Of a stretch of 64,000 nt of DNA, positions 52,402-60,846 are shown one piece after another. Every line of letters starts with the position of its first letter. Position 1 is the stretch's first letter. Source of the stretch: Leifsonia sp. fls2-241-R2A-40a (GTDB taxonomy: Bacteria > Actinomycetota > Actinomycetes > Actinomycetales > Microbacteriaceae); NCBI RefSeq assembly GCF_030209575.1, contig NZ_JARVRS010000001.1, forward strand, positions 806,001 to 870,000. Direction: 5' to 3'. The notes below the pieces were generated by a model. It was not told where the DNA came from. It saw nothing but the letters and a program-made list of their open reading frames with translations, and did no database searches. The position numbers and the translations under genes were made by a program.

Positions 52402-52734
52402 ATGGTTGAACATGGAAAGGGCCACCCGGACCGGCTTCCACCGGGCGAGCAACAGATCACAGAAGTGGAAGCCGATCGATTGGATGAGGACGGCCGACAT
52501 GCCGGCCGGCTCATTCTGACCCCGGACAGGATCTACTTCCTCGACGACGACCACAGCAGCGGGAGCCACGACGACGTCATCGATCACCTCGGTTTCCAGG
52601 GCGCCGAGGTGACCGGCGACGACACGATCGGCACGCTGGCGCTCGCCTGGGGCGACCAGGGAAGGGTCTACGAGGGCGACACCATCGAACTCAAGGCCTT
52701 CGCCAAGGCGATCGACGACCAGCTGAACCCGTAG
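52402..52734 (+). CDS. Hypothetical protein, 110 residues
   Basis: A very acidic protein (HGKGHPDRLPPGEQQITEVE, ILTPDRIYFLDDDHSSGSHD, then TLALAWGDQGRVYEGDTIEL). The alternating strands and Asp/His runs suggest a small beta-rich, perhaps metal-binding, protein, but no family is recognised. The ATG at 52402 is six bases after TAGGGT, the leaderless pattern, which supports expression. Confidence 0.6.
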   Translation: MVEHGKGHPDRLPPGEQQITEVEADRLDEDGRHAGRLILTPDRIYFLDDDHSSGSHDDVIDHLGFQGAEVTGDDTIGTLALAWGDQGRVYEGDTIELKAFAKAIDDQLNP

Positions 52735-52885
52735 CGGGCCCGGCCCGCCCGTCACTCGACCGGCGGTTCGTGTTCCAGCGTTGCACAGCTTGACGTGCGA
52801 TCCTGGCGGAGTCGGTCGCGAGTGCGCGGCCCCTGGACGAGACGCGCCGTACCCAGTCAGCACGACGACGCTGAGGAGAGTGCTC

Positions 52886-53137
52886 GTGCTGGATCAGTTC
52901 GTCCAGGTGTTCGGTTCGGTTCTTATCCTGGCGGCCTTCGTAGCGGCCCAGCGCGGCCGGCTCGATCCGAAGTCGCCGCTCTATCTCGCGCTCAACGCGG
53001 CGGGATCCCTGGTCCTCGCCGTCGATGCGGCGGTCGGGCGCGAGTGGGGCTTTCTGCTGCTCGAGGGAGTGTGGGCGGTCGTCTCTGTCGTCGGACTGGG
53101 GGGAGAGCTGGTCCGCCGCCGCGCGAAGCGCCTCTGA
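52886..53137 (+). CDS. Small membrane protein (CBU_0592-like)
   Basis: An 83-residue protein with two or three helices: FVQVFGSVLILAAFVAAQRG, YLALNAAGSLVLAVDAA and FLLLEGVWAVVSVVGLGGEL, ending RRRAKRL. Length and pattern match the small CBU_0592-type membrane proteins common in actinobacteria. The GTG at 52886 was chosen because AGGAG lies seven bases upstream; the in-frame GTG at 52880 is too close to it. Function unknown. Confidence 0.75.
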   Translation: MLDQFVQVFGSVLILAAFVAAQRGRLDPKSPLYLALNAAGSLVLAVDAAVGREWGFLLLEGVWAVVSVVGLGGELVRRRAKRL

Positions 53138-53153
53138 CGCGCGTGCCCTGATG

Positions 53154-53169
53154 GTGCATTATGCTGCAC
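53154..53169. promoter_or_regulatory. XRE-cupin operator overlapping its promoter
   Basis: GTGCA (53154-53158) and TGCAC (53165-53169) flank TTATGC. The -10 box TATGCT (53160-53165) lies inside the dyad, and the ATG follows at 53173, so binding would block the promoter of the regulator and the exporter downstream. Confidence 0.55.
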
Positions 53170-53172
53170 TAC

Positions 53173-53775
53173 ATGGATGAAGCCGCGGTGTCCCTCGCTC
53201 GTGCGATCGGCGTGCGGGTGAAGCAGGAGCGCAAAGGGCGAAGCTGGACACTCGACCAGCTCGCTGAACTCGCCGGCGTGAGCCGCCGGATGCTGGTGAA
53301 CGTCGAGCAGGGCGGGGTCAACCCGAGCGTCGGCACGCTGTTGCGGCTGTCGGACGCTCTGGGGGTCGGCTTGCCCGCGCTCGTCGAACCGCCGGCTCCG
53401 CGCACGGGAAGGCTCACGCGCGCCGGCGAGGGTGCCGCACTGTGGACGGGCGAACTCGGGGGGAAAGGCGTACTGGTCGCGGGGACGGAGCCCCCGGACG
53501 TGGTCGAACTGTGGGACTGGACTCTGATGCCCGGCGAACGCCACGACAGCCAGGCCCACACAGGCGGCACTCGCGAATTGCTGCAGGTCCAGTCGGGTGC
53601 GATCACGGTGGCGGTCGGCCACGAGGGCTTCGACCTCCAGGCCGGCGACGCGTTGACGTTCGACGGCGACATCGGCCATTCGTACGCCAACCCCCATCCG
53701 GGGCCGGCGCGGTTCTCACTCGCCGTCTTCGAACCCGGAGTCGGCGTACGCAGGGCGGAGACGCCGAATGCCTGA
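53173..53775 (+). CDS. XRE-family regulator with cupin domain
   Basis: A 200-residue HTH-cupin regulator. The HTH reads GRSWTLDQLAELAGVSRRML, then VNVEQGGVNPSVGTLLRLSD; the cupin holds LMPGERHDSQAHTGGTRELL and LQAGDALTFDGDIGHSYAN. ATG 53173 is seven bases after TATGCT, implying a leaderless message; the earlier ATG at 53161 falls inside the -10 box. Its stop overlaps the EamA exporter gene by eight bases, so it likely controls export of an amino-acid-like metabolite. Confidence 0.88.
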   Translation: MDEAAVSLARAIGVRVKQERKGRSWTLDQLAELAGVSRRMLVNVEQGGVNPSVGTLLRLSDALGVGLPALVEPPAPRTGRLTRAGEGAALWTGELGGKGVLVAGTEPPDVVELWDWTLMPGERHDSQAHTGGTRELLQVQSGAITVAVGHEGFDLQAGDALTFDGDIGHSYANPHPGPARFSLAVFEPGVGVRRAETPNA

Positions 53776-54688
53776 TCACGGAATGCCTCGCAGGGCCGGC
53801 ACCCGGATCCCGCCCTGGTCGATGGCGATCGCGGCGATGCTCGCCGTACAGCTCTCCAACGCCGTCTCCGTGCCGGTGATCCATCAGGTCGGCCCGGCCG
53901 GGACCGCGTGGCTGCGGATGTGCTTCGGCGCCGTGTTCTTGGTGATCATCGGCCGTCCGGCGCTGCGTTCTGTTCGTCGCACGGATGCGGCGGGCCTGCT
54001 CGCGCTCGGAGTGGTCACCGGCTTCATGACCACGTTCTTCCTCGCCGCCGTAGCGCGCATCCCCCTCGGCACGGCCGTGGCGATCGAGTTCCTGGGCCCG
54101 CTCACGGTTGCGACCGTGACGAGCAAGCAGCGCAAAGCCCTGATCTGGCCGTTGCTGGCGTTCGCGGGGGTGGTGCTGTTGACCGAACCCTGGCACGAGC
54201 GGATCGACCTCGTCGGAGCAGGGTTCGCCGCCGCTGCGGGTGCCTGCTGGGGCCTGTACAACGTGCTCACCCAGCACATCGGCGGTCGGTTCTCCGGCAT
54301 CAGCGGCCTCTCGCTCACGATCCCGATCGCTGCCCTGGCGACACTGCCGGTCGGACTGCCGCAGGTCATCTCGGGTGACTTCACGTGGTGGGTGCTCCCC
54401 GCGGCCGCGGGGATCGCGCTGGTCACCCCGGTGATCGCTTTCGGGCTGGAGATGCTGGCGCTGCGTCGCATGACGCACACGGCGTTCGGCACGCTCCTCT
54501 CGATCGAGCCGGCGTTCGGCATCCTCATCGGGCTGCTCGTGCTGGCGCAGACCCCGACGCCCCTGCAACTAGCGGGGATCGCGCTGGTCGTGATCGCCGG
54601 GGCGTTCGCGCAGCGAGGCGGAAGACGTGACCCCGAGCCCGTGGCCACCGCCGATCAACAGGTGGAGACCACGGAGGAGATCCGGTGA
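53768..54688 (+). CDS. EamA-family exporter (RhtA-like)
   Basis: A 306-residue transporter with ten helices in two EamA repeats: GPAGTAWLRMCFGAVFLVII in the first and GVVTGFMTTFFLAAVARIPL leading into GTAVAIEFLGPL, a motif of RhtA-type threonine/homoserine exporters; the second repeat has GACWGLYNVLTQ. The coupled XRE-cupin gene suggests substrate-triggered expression. Likely exports amino acids or related metabolites. Confidence 0.85.
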   Translation: MPDHGMPRRAGTRIPPWSMAIAAMLAVQLSNAVSVPVIHQVGPAGTAWLRMCFGAVFLVIIGRPALRSVRRTDAAGLLALGVVTGFMTTFFLAAVARIPLGTAVAIEFLGPLTVATVTSKQRKALIWPLLAFAGVVLLTEPWHERIDLVGAGFAAAAGACWGLYNVLTQHIGGRFSGISGLSLTIPIAALATLPVGLPQVISGDFTWWVLPAAAGIALVTPVIAFGLEMLALRRMTHTAFGTLLSIEPAFGILIGLLVLAQTPTPLQLAGIALVVIAGAFAQRGGRRDPEPVATADQQVETTEEIR

Positions 54689-54724
54689 AACCTCACGAGG
54701 GGCCGACGAGCGACCTCTGTCGCT

Positions 54725-56815
54725 TCACCCCGCGGCGACGACGGCCACCGCGGGCTCGGCGCTGTCGAGCGCCACGCGTGGGGAGATGACCACGACGCCC
54801 TGCGGTTCGAGCGTCATTCCCTGCGCGTCCGCACCGCTCAAGAGGTCGACGCCCTCCTGCGCCAGAGTCACGGCCGTGGAGCCGTGGTTGATGACGAACA
54901 GGGCGTCGCCGCGTTGCACCGTCTCGACGAAACCGCTCTCTCCGCCGACGACCGACGCGCTGAGCGCGAGTCCGCTGTCCGCGATGAGTTGAGCTACCAG
55001 AGAGGCCGTGTCCTCTCGGCTCAAGCGGGTCGCCAGATACCATGCGGCGCCGACCCCTCTCGCTTTCCGCGTGAGCGCGGGCCAGCCGCTCAGGTGGCCG
55101 CCCTCGAAGACGGCGCGCACGGAGGCATCACGAACGTGCACGCACTCGCTCCACTCGATTCCCGTCGCCGCCTCTGGTCCGAAGACGTCGCCGCGAACGC
55201 GCACAGTCGGAGCGACAGTCGATTCCTGGGCCACCGGGATGGCGCCCGGCCGCGCCCACGCGCCGCCGAGTGGCCAGAACTCCTCGATCCACACACCGAG
55301 CGTGGACTGCAGGTCGCCGAGATAGCCTCCGAGCCGCACGCGCAGATCCTGGTCGACGATGCCCGTCTGGCTGGTGACGAGCACCGTCGATCCAGCAGCC
55401 GCTGCGGCATCGATCGCGGCGGCCTGGGCGTCGGTCAGCACGAACAGGCTGGGGACGATCACGATCGGGTACGCGCTCAGGTCCTCGTCACCGGGGGCGA
55501 GGTCCACCGTCAGTCCGGCCTCGGTCAGGGCGGCGTGCCAGTGCGCGGCGAGGGCGAGGTAGCTGGAAGTCGTGGGAAGGCCGGCCTGCTCGATCGCCCA
55601 CCGGCTGTCCCAGTCGAACACGAGCGCGGCGTGCGCGCGAGTCCGCGTCCCGACGACCGACCCGAGCGCTGCGAGCTCCGCGCCCAGCTGCTCGACCTCC
55701 CGCCAGATGCGTGTATCGGTTCCGGCGTGCGGCAGCATCGCGGAGTGGAACCTCTCCGCGCCGGCGGCCGACTGCCGCCACTGGAAGAAGAGGATGCCGT
55801 CGGCGCCGCGCGCGAGCGCCTGGTACGACAGCGCACGCATCTGCCCCGGCGCCTTCGGCACGTTGGTCGGACGCATGTTGACGGCGCTGGTCGACTGCTC
55901 CATGAGGAGCCACGGCTTGCCGCGACCGAGTGAGCGCATGAGGTCGCGTGCCATCGCCGCCCCTCTGGCCGCATCGGGGTCCGCCGGGTCCGGGTACAGG
56001 TCGTCGGAGATGACGTCGACGTGTGGGGCCCAGGTCCAGTAGTCGACGTTGCGGAAGGTACCCATGAAATTCGTGGTGACCGGGATGTCCGGCGTCACCT
56101 CGCGCAGCACTGCTTTCTCTTCGAGGAAGCACGCGAGCAGCTCGTCCGAGCTGAAACGGTCGAAGTCGAGGGACTGCGTCGGGTTGGGGAAGGCGGGAGT
56201 CGCGCGCGGCGGCAGGATCTGCTCGAAAGATCCGTACGACTGCGACCAGAACGCCGTTCCCCATGCGGAGTTCAGCGCGCCGATGGTTCGGTACTTCGCT
56301 TCGAGCCAGCGGCGGAAGGCGGAGGCCGACTCGTCGCAGTAGCACCGGGAGACATGGCAGCCGTACTCATTGTTGATGTGCCACAGGACGACTGCGGGAT
56401 GCGCGCCGTACCGCTCCGCCAGCGTGCGCGTGAGCCGGCGGGCGGCCGTGCGGTACGCCGGTGAGCTGGGGCAGTATCCCTGGCGCGATCCTGGAGAGAG
56501 CCGGATGCCGTCCACCGTCACCGGCAACGACTCCGGGTACTGGTCCGACAGCCACGGCGGCGGTGCGGCTGTTGCCGTGGCGAGGTCCACCTTCACGCCG
56601 TTCTCGTGCAGCAGGTCCAGCACGCTGTCGAGCCAGCCGAATTCGTAGCGGCCCTCCTCCGGTTCCAGCAGCGCCCAGGCGAAGACACCGACAGTGACGA
56701 GGTTCACACCGGCGCCACGCATGAGATCGACATCTTCGTCCCACACCGCCTCCGGCCACTGCTCCGGGTTGTAGTCGCCGCCGAACCAAGGGCTGTCAGT
56801 GAAAACGGGACGCAT
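54725..56815 (-). CDS. Beta-galactosidase, GH42
   Basis: A 696-residue enzyme with GH42 TIM-barrel, trimerisation and C-terminal domains. FGGDYNPEQWPEAVWDEDV opens the barrel; acid/base Glu150 is in HINNEYG and nucleophile Glu306 in LLMEQST; CHVSRCYC just after Glu150 resembles the structural metal cluster of A4-type enzymes. It hydrolyses lactose or galacto-oligosaccharides in the cytosol. ATG 56815. Last gene of the operon after an ABC importer. Confidence 0.94.
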   Translation of the reverse strand: MRPVFTDSPWFGGDYNPEQWPEAVWDEDVDLMRGAGVNLVTVGVFAWALLEPEEGRYEFGWLDSVLDLLHENGVKVDLATATAAPPPWLSDQYPESLPVTVDGIRLSPGSRQGYCPSSPAYRTAARRLTRTLAERYGAHPAVVLWHINNEYGCHVSRCYCDESASAFRRWLEAKYRTIGALNSAWGTAFWSQSYGSFEQILPPRATPAFPNPTQSLDFDRFSSDELLACFLEEKAVLREVTPDIPVTTNFMGTFRNVDYWTWAPHVDVISDDLYPDPADPDAARGAAMARDLMRSLGRGKPWLLMEQSTSAVNMRPTNVPKAPGQMRALSYQALARGADGILFFQWRQSAAGAERFHSAMLPHAGTDTRIWREVEQLGAELAALGSVVGTRTRAHAALVFDWDSRWAIEQAGLPTTSSYLALAAHWHAALTEAGLTVDLAPGDEDLSAYPIVIVPSLFVLTDAQAAAIDAAAAAGSTVLVTSQTGIVDQDLRVRLGGYLGDLQSTLGVWIEEFWPLGGAWARPGAIPVAQESTVAPTVRVRGDVFGPEAATGIEWSECVHVRDASVRAVFEGGHLSGWPALTRKARGVGAAWYLATRLSREDTASLVAQLIADSGLALSASVVGGESGFVETVQRGDALFVINHGSTAVTLAQEGVDLLSGADAQGMTLEPQGVVVISPRVALDSAEPAVAVVAAG

Positions 56816-56850
56816 CGGGACGGACTTCCTTCCGGTAGGGCGGGGCCCTG

Positions 56851-57750
56851 TTACTTGATCGCGCCGGCACTGATGCCGTCGACGATCTGACGTTGTGCGA
56901 AGAGGTAGAAGACGACGACCGGGACGATGGAGATCAGCGTCGCGGCCAGCAGGATCTGCGGCTGGGGTGTTTCCGCGGAGACGAAACTGGTCAGGCCGCG
57001 CTGTACCGGCATCAGCGAGTTGTCGTTGAAGATCACGAGCGCCATGAGGTACTCGTTCCAGACGGCGAACGCCTGGATCACCGCGACAGCGGCGAGCCCG
57101 GGCTTGGCGAGCGGCAGCATGATGCGGAAAAAGGTCCCCAGGGCGGAGGCGCCATCGAGGGCTGCGGCCTCCTCGAGGTCCTTCGGCTGGGAGGCGAAGA
57201 AGCTCCGCATGATCAGCGTCGAGATCGGGATGCCGGTCGTGATGAGGATGAAGACGTACCCGGGCCGCGTGTTGGCCAGGTCGAGCGCAAGCAGCACCTT
57301 GTACTGGGCGAGGAACATCGCCGGCGCCGGGATGATCATCACGGCGAGGATCAGGGCGGTGAAGAGGCCCTTTCCCTTGAATTCGAGCCGCGCGAGCGCG
57401 TATCCCGCCAGGCTCGACACGAGCAGGATGCCGGCGACGGCGCACAGCGTGTAAATGATGCTGTTGGTCATGTAGACGCCGAGGTTGCCCTTGACCCACG
57501 CTGTGGCGAAGTTCTGCCACTGGGGCACCGCCGGGAGCAGCGCGTCGCCTTTCAGGAGTTCGGGCAGGCTCTGCATCGACCCCGAGATCATCCAGAGGAT
57601 GGGGAAGAGCGCGCTCAGCGCTGCGGCGACCAGCAGGGCGTAGAGGGCCACGCGGCCTGGGCGCAGGGGTCGGGGGCCGCTGCGTTCGTGCGTGGTCGCC
57701 GTCGTGTCGTGGAGCCCGACGTACTCGGGCGCGTTCGTTGTCGTGGTCAT
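56851..57750 (-). CDS. ABC galactoside importer permease (MalG-like)
   Basis: A 299-residue CUT1 permease with six helices after a polar leader of about 30 residues. The EAA loop reads LEEAAALDGASALGTFFRIM and the C-terminus ends QRQIVDGISAGAIK. Between the MalF-like gene (19 bp) and the beta-galactosidase gene (35 bp). No ATPase gene accompanies it, so a shared ATPase is expected. Confidence 0.9.
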   Translation of the reverse strand: MTTTTNAPEYVGLHDTTATTHERSGPRPLRPGRVALYALLVAAALSALFPILWMISGSMQSLPELLKGDALLPAVPQWQNFATAWVKGNLGVYMTNSIIYTLCAVAGILLVSSLAGYALARLEFKGKGLFTALILAVMIIPAPAMFLAQYKVLLALDLANTRPGYVFILITTGIPISTLIMRSFFASQPKDLEEAAALDGASALGTFFRIMLPLAKPGLAAVAVIQAFAVWNEYLMALVIFNDNSLMPVQRGLTSFVSAETPQPQILLAATLISIVPVVVFYLFAQRQIVDGISAGAIK

Positions 57751-57769
57751 GGTGGTCTTCCTTGTCCCC

Positions 57770-58711
57770 TCAGGCGTTCGCGCGGCGGCGCGAGAAGCCC
57801 AGCTGGAGCAGCGACAGGAGAATGAGGGCGCCGCCGAAGATCACCGACATGGCGGCGGCAGCGCCGTAATTGTTGTAAGTGAAGGCCTGCGTGAAGATCT
57901 GCAGCGTGGGAACCATGGTGGTGTAACCGGGTCCGCCGTTGGTGAGCACCTGGACCGTGCCGAAGATCTGCAATGCGGCCAGCAGCGTGAGGAGGCTGAC
58001 CACCGTCGTCACCGGGGCGAGCTGCGGCCAGGTGATGTAGCGGAACTTCGCCCATCCGCGAGCGCCATCGAGCTCGGCCGCCTCGTACAGGTACTTCGGG
58101 ATGTCCTGAAGCCCGGCGAGGAACAGGATGAACCCGAACCCCCAGTGCAACCACAGGAACACAGCGATCACGGCGAACATGGCCACGTTGGGGTCGTTCA
58201 GCCAGTCGTGCCGGAGGAAACCGAGGCCCGTCCAGCCGAGGATCTTGTTCACGACACCGGAGCGCGGGTCCAACATGGCCGAGAAGACCATGCCGACGAC
58301 GACCACCGACAAGACGCTCGGCAGGTAGTAAACGGTGCGGAAGAACGTTCGGCCTTTTCGGACAGCGTTGACGGCGAGCGCCATGATCATCGAGATGCCG
58401 TTGCCCACGACGAAGCCGACCACGCCGAAGATGAGCACGTTCTTCATCGAGGTCCAGAACGCGACGTTCTTGAAGGCGGCCTGGTAGTTGAGGACTCCGA
58501 CCCAGGGCGTCTCCGGGCTGACACCATCCCACGCCTGGAAGCTGAGGACGATCGACTCGACGAACGGCACCAGGGTGAACACGGCGATCAAGGCGATCGC
58601 CGGCGCCAGGAACAGATAGCCGGTGAGCGCCTTCCGTCCGACTACCCGGCGCCGCCTGCGCGGCGCTCCGAGGGAGCGCCGCGCAGTGGTGGTGCTGAGG
58701 GTGCTGGTCAC
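57770..58711 (-). CDS. ABC galactoside importer permease (MalF-like)
   Basis: A 313-residue CUT1 permease: basic leader (GAPRRRRRVVGRKA), then six helices and the EAA loop YLYEAAELDGARGWAKFRYI, followed by the family's TNGGPGYTTMV segment. GTG 58711 overlaps the binding-protein stop (GTGA), so the two are coupled. Partners the MalG-like subunit for import of galactosides. Confidence 0.9.
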   Translation of the reverse strand: MTSTLSTTTARRSLGAPRRRRRVVGRKALTGYLFLAPAIALIAVFTLVPFVESIVLSFQAWDGVSPETPWVGVLNYQAAFKNVAFWTSMKNVLIFGVVGFVVGNGISMIMALAVNAVRKGRTFFRTVYYLPSVLSVVVVGMVFSAMLDPRSGVVNKILGWTGLGFLRHDWLNDPNVAMFAVIAVFLWLHWGFGFILFLAGLQDIPKYLYEAAELDGARGWAKFRYITWPQLAPVTTVVSLLTLLAALQIFGTVQVLTNGGPGYTTMVPTLQIFTQAFTYNNYGAAAAMSVIFGGALILLSLLQLGFSRRRANA

Positions 58712-60039
58712 TGGCTTGCGTCCTGTGCGCTCTGGACGTCTGCGAGCAGGTCCTTGACCGTGATCTGCCCGAGCACGAGGCTCTGCACGTCGCGATTGAC
58801 GGCGTCCGTGACCTGGGCGCTGAACGTGTTCGGGATGACCTGCTGGGTCTTCGCCGCCTGCGCGAAGCCGGTAAGCGTCTCCGGGAGCTTGCTCCCGCTC
58901 TTCAGGAGCGCCGGGCTCGTCGGAATGATGTAGGCCTCCTTGGCGAACACCTCCTGCTGAGCCGGCGCGGTGAGCCATTTCACGAAGTCGAGCGACGCCT
59001 GGACGTGCTGGCCGCGCGGGTTGATGACCGCGCCCTTTCCGGGCACGCCCGGCGAGCGAGGCGTGTATTTGGCGTCGGATGCCTTCGGCAGCGCCATCGA
59101 GAAGAACGCGGTGTAGTCCGGTGCCGTCTTGTGGGCGACGGAGACTCCGGGCGACGCGTCGAAGATCGTGCCGACGCTGTGCTTGGTGAAGAAGTTCGTC
59201 TCCACCGTCGGGTTGTCGGTCTGCCCGCCCGGGATGGCCCCGCCCTGGATGGCCCCCGCCTTCTTGAGGTCGGCGATCACCTGGAATGCTTTCTCCCAGC
59301 CGGAAGACGTCCACTTGTAATCACCGGCGAACGTGTCGTTGATCTGCTTGTCCGTCAGCCAGTTCGAGGCGAGGTACTGCACGAACTGCGGCGTCAGGGA
59401 CGCGGCCACGGAGAACCCGCCGTTGGCGTTCTTGTTGCTGGCTGCCAGCTGCTTGATCAGGTCGGAGACCGTCTTCGGCGGGGTCGAGGCGTCGATGCCC
59501 GAGTTGGCCGAGTCGGAGATGAGACCGTAGGCCTGATTCTCCCAGTGGACCGTGTAGATACCGGGCTTTACGCCGAGGTTGTTGCCCTTGGCGAAGGTGG
59601 CGAGCTTGACCACCTCGGGAGTGAAGTTCTTGCTCCAGTCGCCCTTCAGCTCCTTGCTCAGGTCGAGCGCCCAGCCTGCCTTGTAGAACGGCGCCATGGA
59701 AACCGGGTTGAACGACGAGTAGATGTCCGGCATCTGCTTCGACTGGGCATCCGCCTGGAGCTTCGGCAGGTAGTCCACCGGACCCGGGGTGTCGATCGTG
59801 ACCGTGACGCCGGTCTCCTTGCCGTACTTCTTGGCGAGTTCGTTCAGCACGGCCTCTTGGCCACGGGACTGGTTGAGGAACGTCAGATGGACGTCCTTCT
59901 CGGCCGATGCGGACGGGGTGGCTGCGGGGCTGCTACCGCTGCAGCCGGTCAGCAGCAGAGCCGCGGCTGCGACGGTCGCGCCGGCTGCCAGCGCGGCACT
60001 CCGGCCGATTTTGGATCGATTCATTTTGCGTGGAAGCAT
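58708..60039 (-). CDS. ABC galactoside importer solute-binding lipoprotein
   Basis: A 443-residue lipoprotein with a lipobox LLLTGC (C33) and a Ser/Ala/Pro linker; the mature domain is a type 1 sugar-binding fold (VHLTFLNQSRGQEAVLNELA, YGKETGVTVTIDTPGPVDYL). AAAGG lies nine bases before ATG 60039. First gene of the beta-galactosidase operon. The same length as the binding protein at 34 kb, but only the fold is shared. Confidence 0.9.
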   Translation of the reverse strand: MLPRKMNRSKIGRSAALAAGATVAAAALLLTGCSGSSPAATPSASAEKDVHLTFLNQSRGQEAVLNELAKKYGKETGVTVTIDTPGPVDYLPKLQADAQSKQMPDIYSSFNPVSMAPFYKAGWALDLSKELKGDWSKNFTPEVVKLATFAKGNNLGVKPGIYTVHWENQAYGLISDSANSGIDASTPPKTVSDLIKQLAASNKNANGGFSVAASLTPQFVQYLASNWLTDKQINDTFAGDYKWTSSGWEKAFQVIADLKKAGAIQGGAIPGGQTDNPTVETNFFTKHSVGTIFDASPGVSVAHKTAPDYTAFFSMALPKASDAKYTPRSPGVPGKGAVINPRGQHVQASLDFVKWLTAPAQQEVFAKEAYIIPTSPALLKSGSKLPETLTGFAQAAKTQQVIPNTFSAQVTDAVNRDVQSLVLGQITVKDLLADVQSAQDASQ

Positions 60040-60103
60040 TCGTCCTCACCTTTGAAAGACGCCGGGGCACGCTGCCCAGGCCGGGAATGTGATGCAGTCT
60101 GCT

Positions 60104-60126
60104 AACTCTGAGTCTCTTATAGAGTT
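60104..60126. promoter_or_regulatory. Operator-like palindrome downstream of the galactosidase-operon promoter
   Basis: AACTCT (60104-60109) and AGAGTT (60121-60126) are perfect inverted repeats across 11 bp. The site lies just downstream of the minus-strand -10 box, so a bound repressor would block elongation or initiation. Confidence 0.5.
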
Positions 60127-60135
60127 CGCACAGCG

Positions 60136-60165
60136 ATGCTAACCAGCCCGCCCGCGCGATGTCAA
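60136..60165 (-). promoter_or_regulatory. Promoter of the beta-galactosidase operon
   Basis: On the minus strand TTGACA (plus positions 60160-60165) and TAGCAT (60136-60141) are 18 bp apart, a near-consensus sigma-70-type promoter about 95 bp before the binding-protein start. Confidence 0.55.
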
Positions 60166-60178
60166 TTCTTAATCGACA
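60160..60178. promoter_or_regulatory. TetR operator candidate
   Basis: A 19-bp imperfect palindrome beginning TGTC and ending GACA, with seven of nine base pairs symmetric. It covers the -35 box of the minus-strand operon promoter and lies about 24 bp before the -10 box of the TetR gene, well placed to repress both. Confidence 0.6.
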
Positions 60179-60213
60179 ATAGTTTTAGAGAGTGCTTGCG
60201 TTAGGGTTTCTGC

Positions 60214-60843
60214 ATGACGAACACGGTCGGTGTGCGTGGGCCCCGCGGAAGCTACGCCAAGACGAAGGAACGTCGCCGGGCCATTGCGGAGGCGGCGCTC
60301 GAACTCGTCCTGGAGAAGGGTCACCGGGCCCTCATCACGGCGGATGTCGCCCAGCGCGCGGGCTTGAGCGAACCCGGCGTGCTCTACCACTACCCCACCA
60401 AAGACGACCTCCTACTCGCCGCCCTCCGCCTCTCCGACGAATTCGAGTGGTCGACGATGCCCCTCGGGGAGTCGGTGCGGCGAGCGCCGGCCCGCGCGGC
60501 GGAGAGTCTGCGCCGCATCAACGTCGTCCGGCTCCACACGGCGATGTTCGGAGAGTCCAGCGACCCGTCGCATCCGGCGTACGAGTACTTCAAGGAGCGC
60601 TGGCGCGCGGGTGACGAACGAATGGTGGAGAGCATCCGGCGACTTCAGGCCGCTGGGGTGATCGATACGGCGATAGAGCCGTACCGCGCTTCGCGGTGGA
60701 TCCACACGGCGTGGGAAGGACTGCAGCTGCAGTGGCTCGCAGAGCAGGACTTCGACATCGCCGCGGAGCTGGAGTCCCTGATCGAGCGCATCCTCGGGGT
60801 CACGATGGAGGAGATCGACCGTGTGACCCCGAGCGGCGACTGA
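60214..60843 (+). CDS. TetR-family regulator of the beta-galactosidase operon
   Basis: A 209-residue TetR protein: AIAEAALELVLEKGHRALIT, then VAQRAGLSEPGVLYHYPTKD forms the HTH (YHYPTKDDL), and the C-terminal domain (AWEGLQLQWLAEQDFDIAAE) is the ligand-binding part of TetR_C-type sugar regulators. ATG 60214 is six bases after TAGGGT, a leaderless start. Divergent from the galactosidase operon and followed by the converging SDR gene. Confidence 0.88.
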   Translation: MTNTVGVRGPRGSYAKTKERRRAIAEAALELVLEKGHRALITADVAQRAGLSEPGVLYHYPTKDDLLLAALRLSDEFEWSTMPLGESVRRAPARAAESLRRINVVRLHTAMFGESSDPSHPAYEYFKERWRAGDERMVESIRRLQAAGVIDTAIEPYRASRWIHTAWEGLQLQWLAEQDFDIAAELESLIERILGVTMEEIDRVTPSGD

Positions 60844-60846
60844 CGG

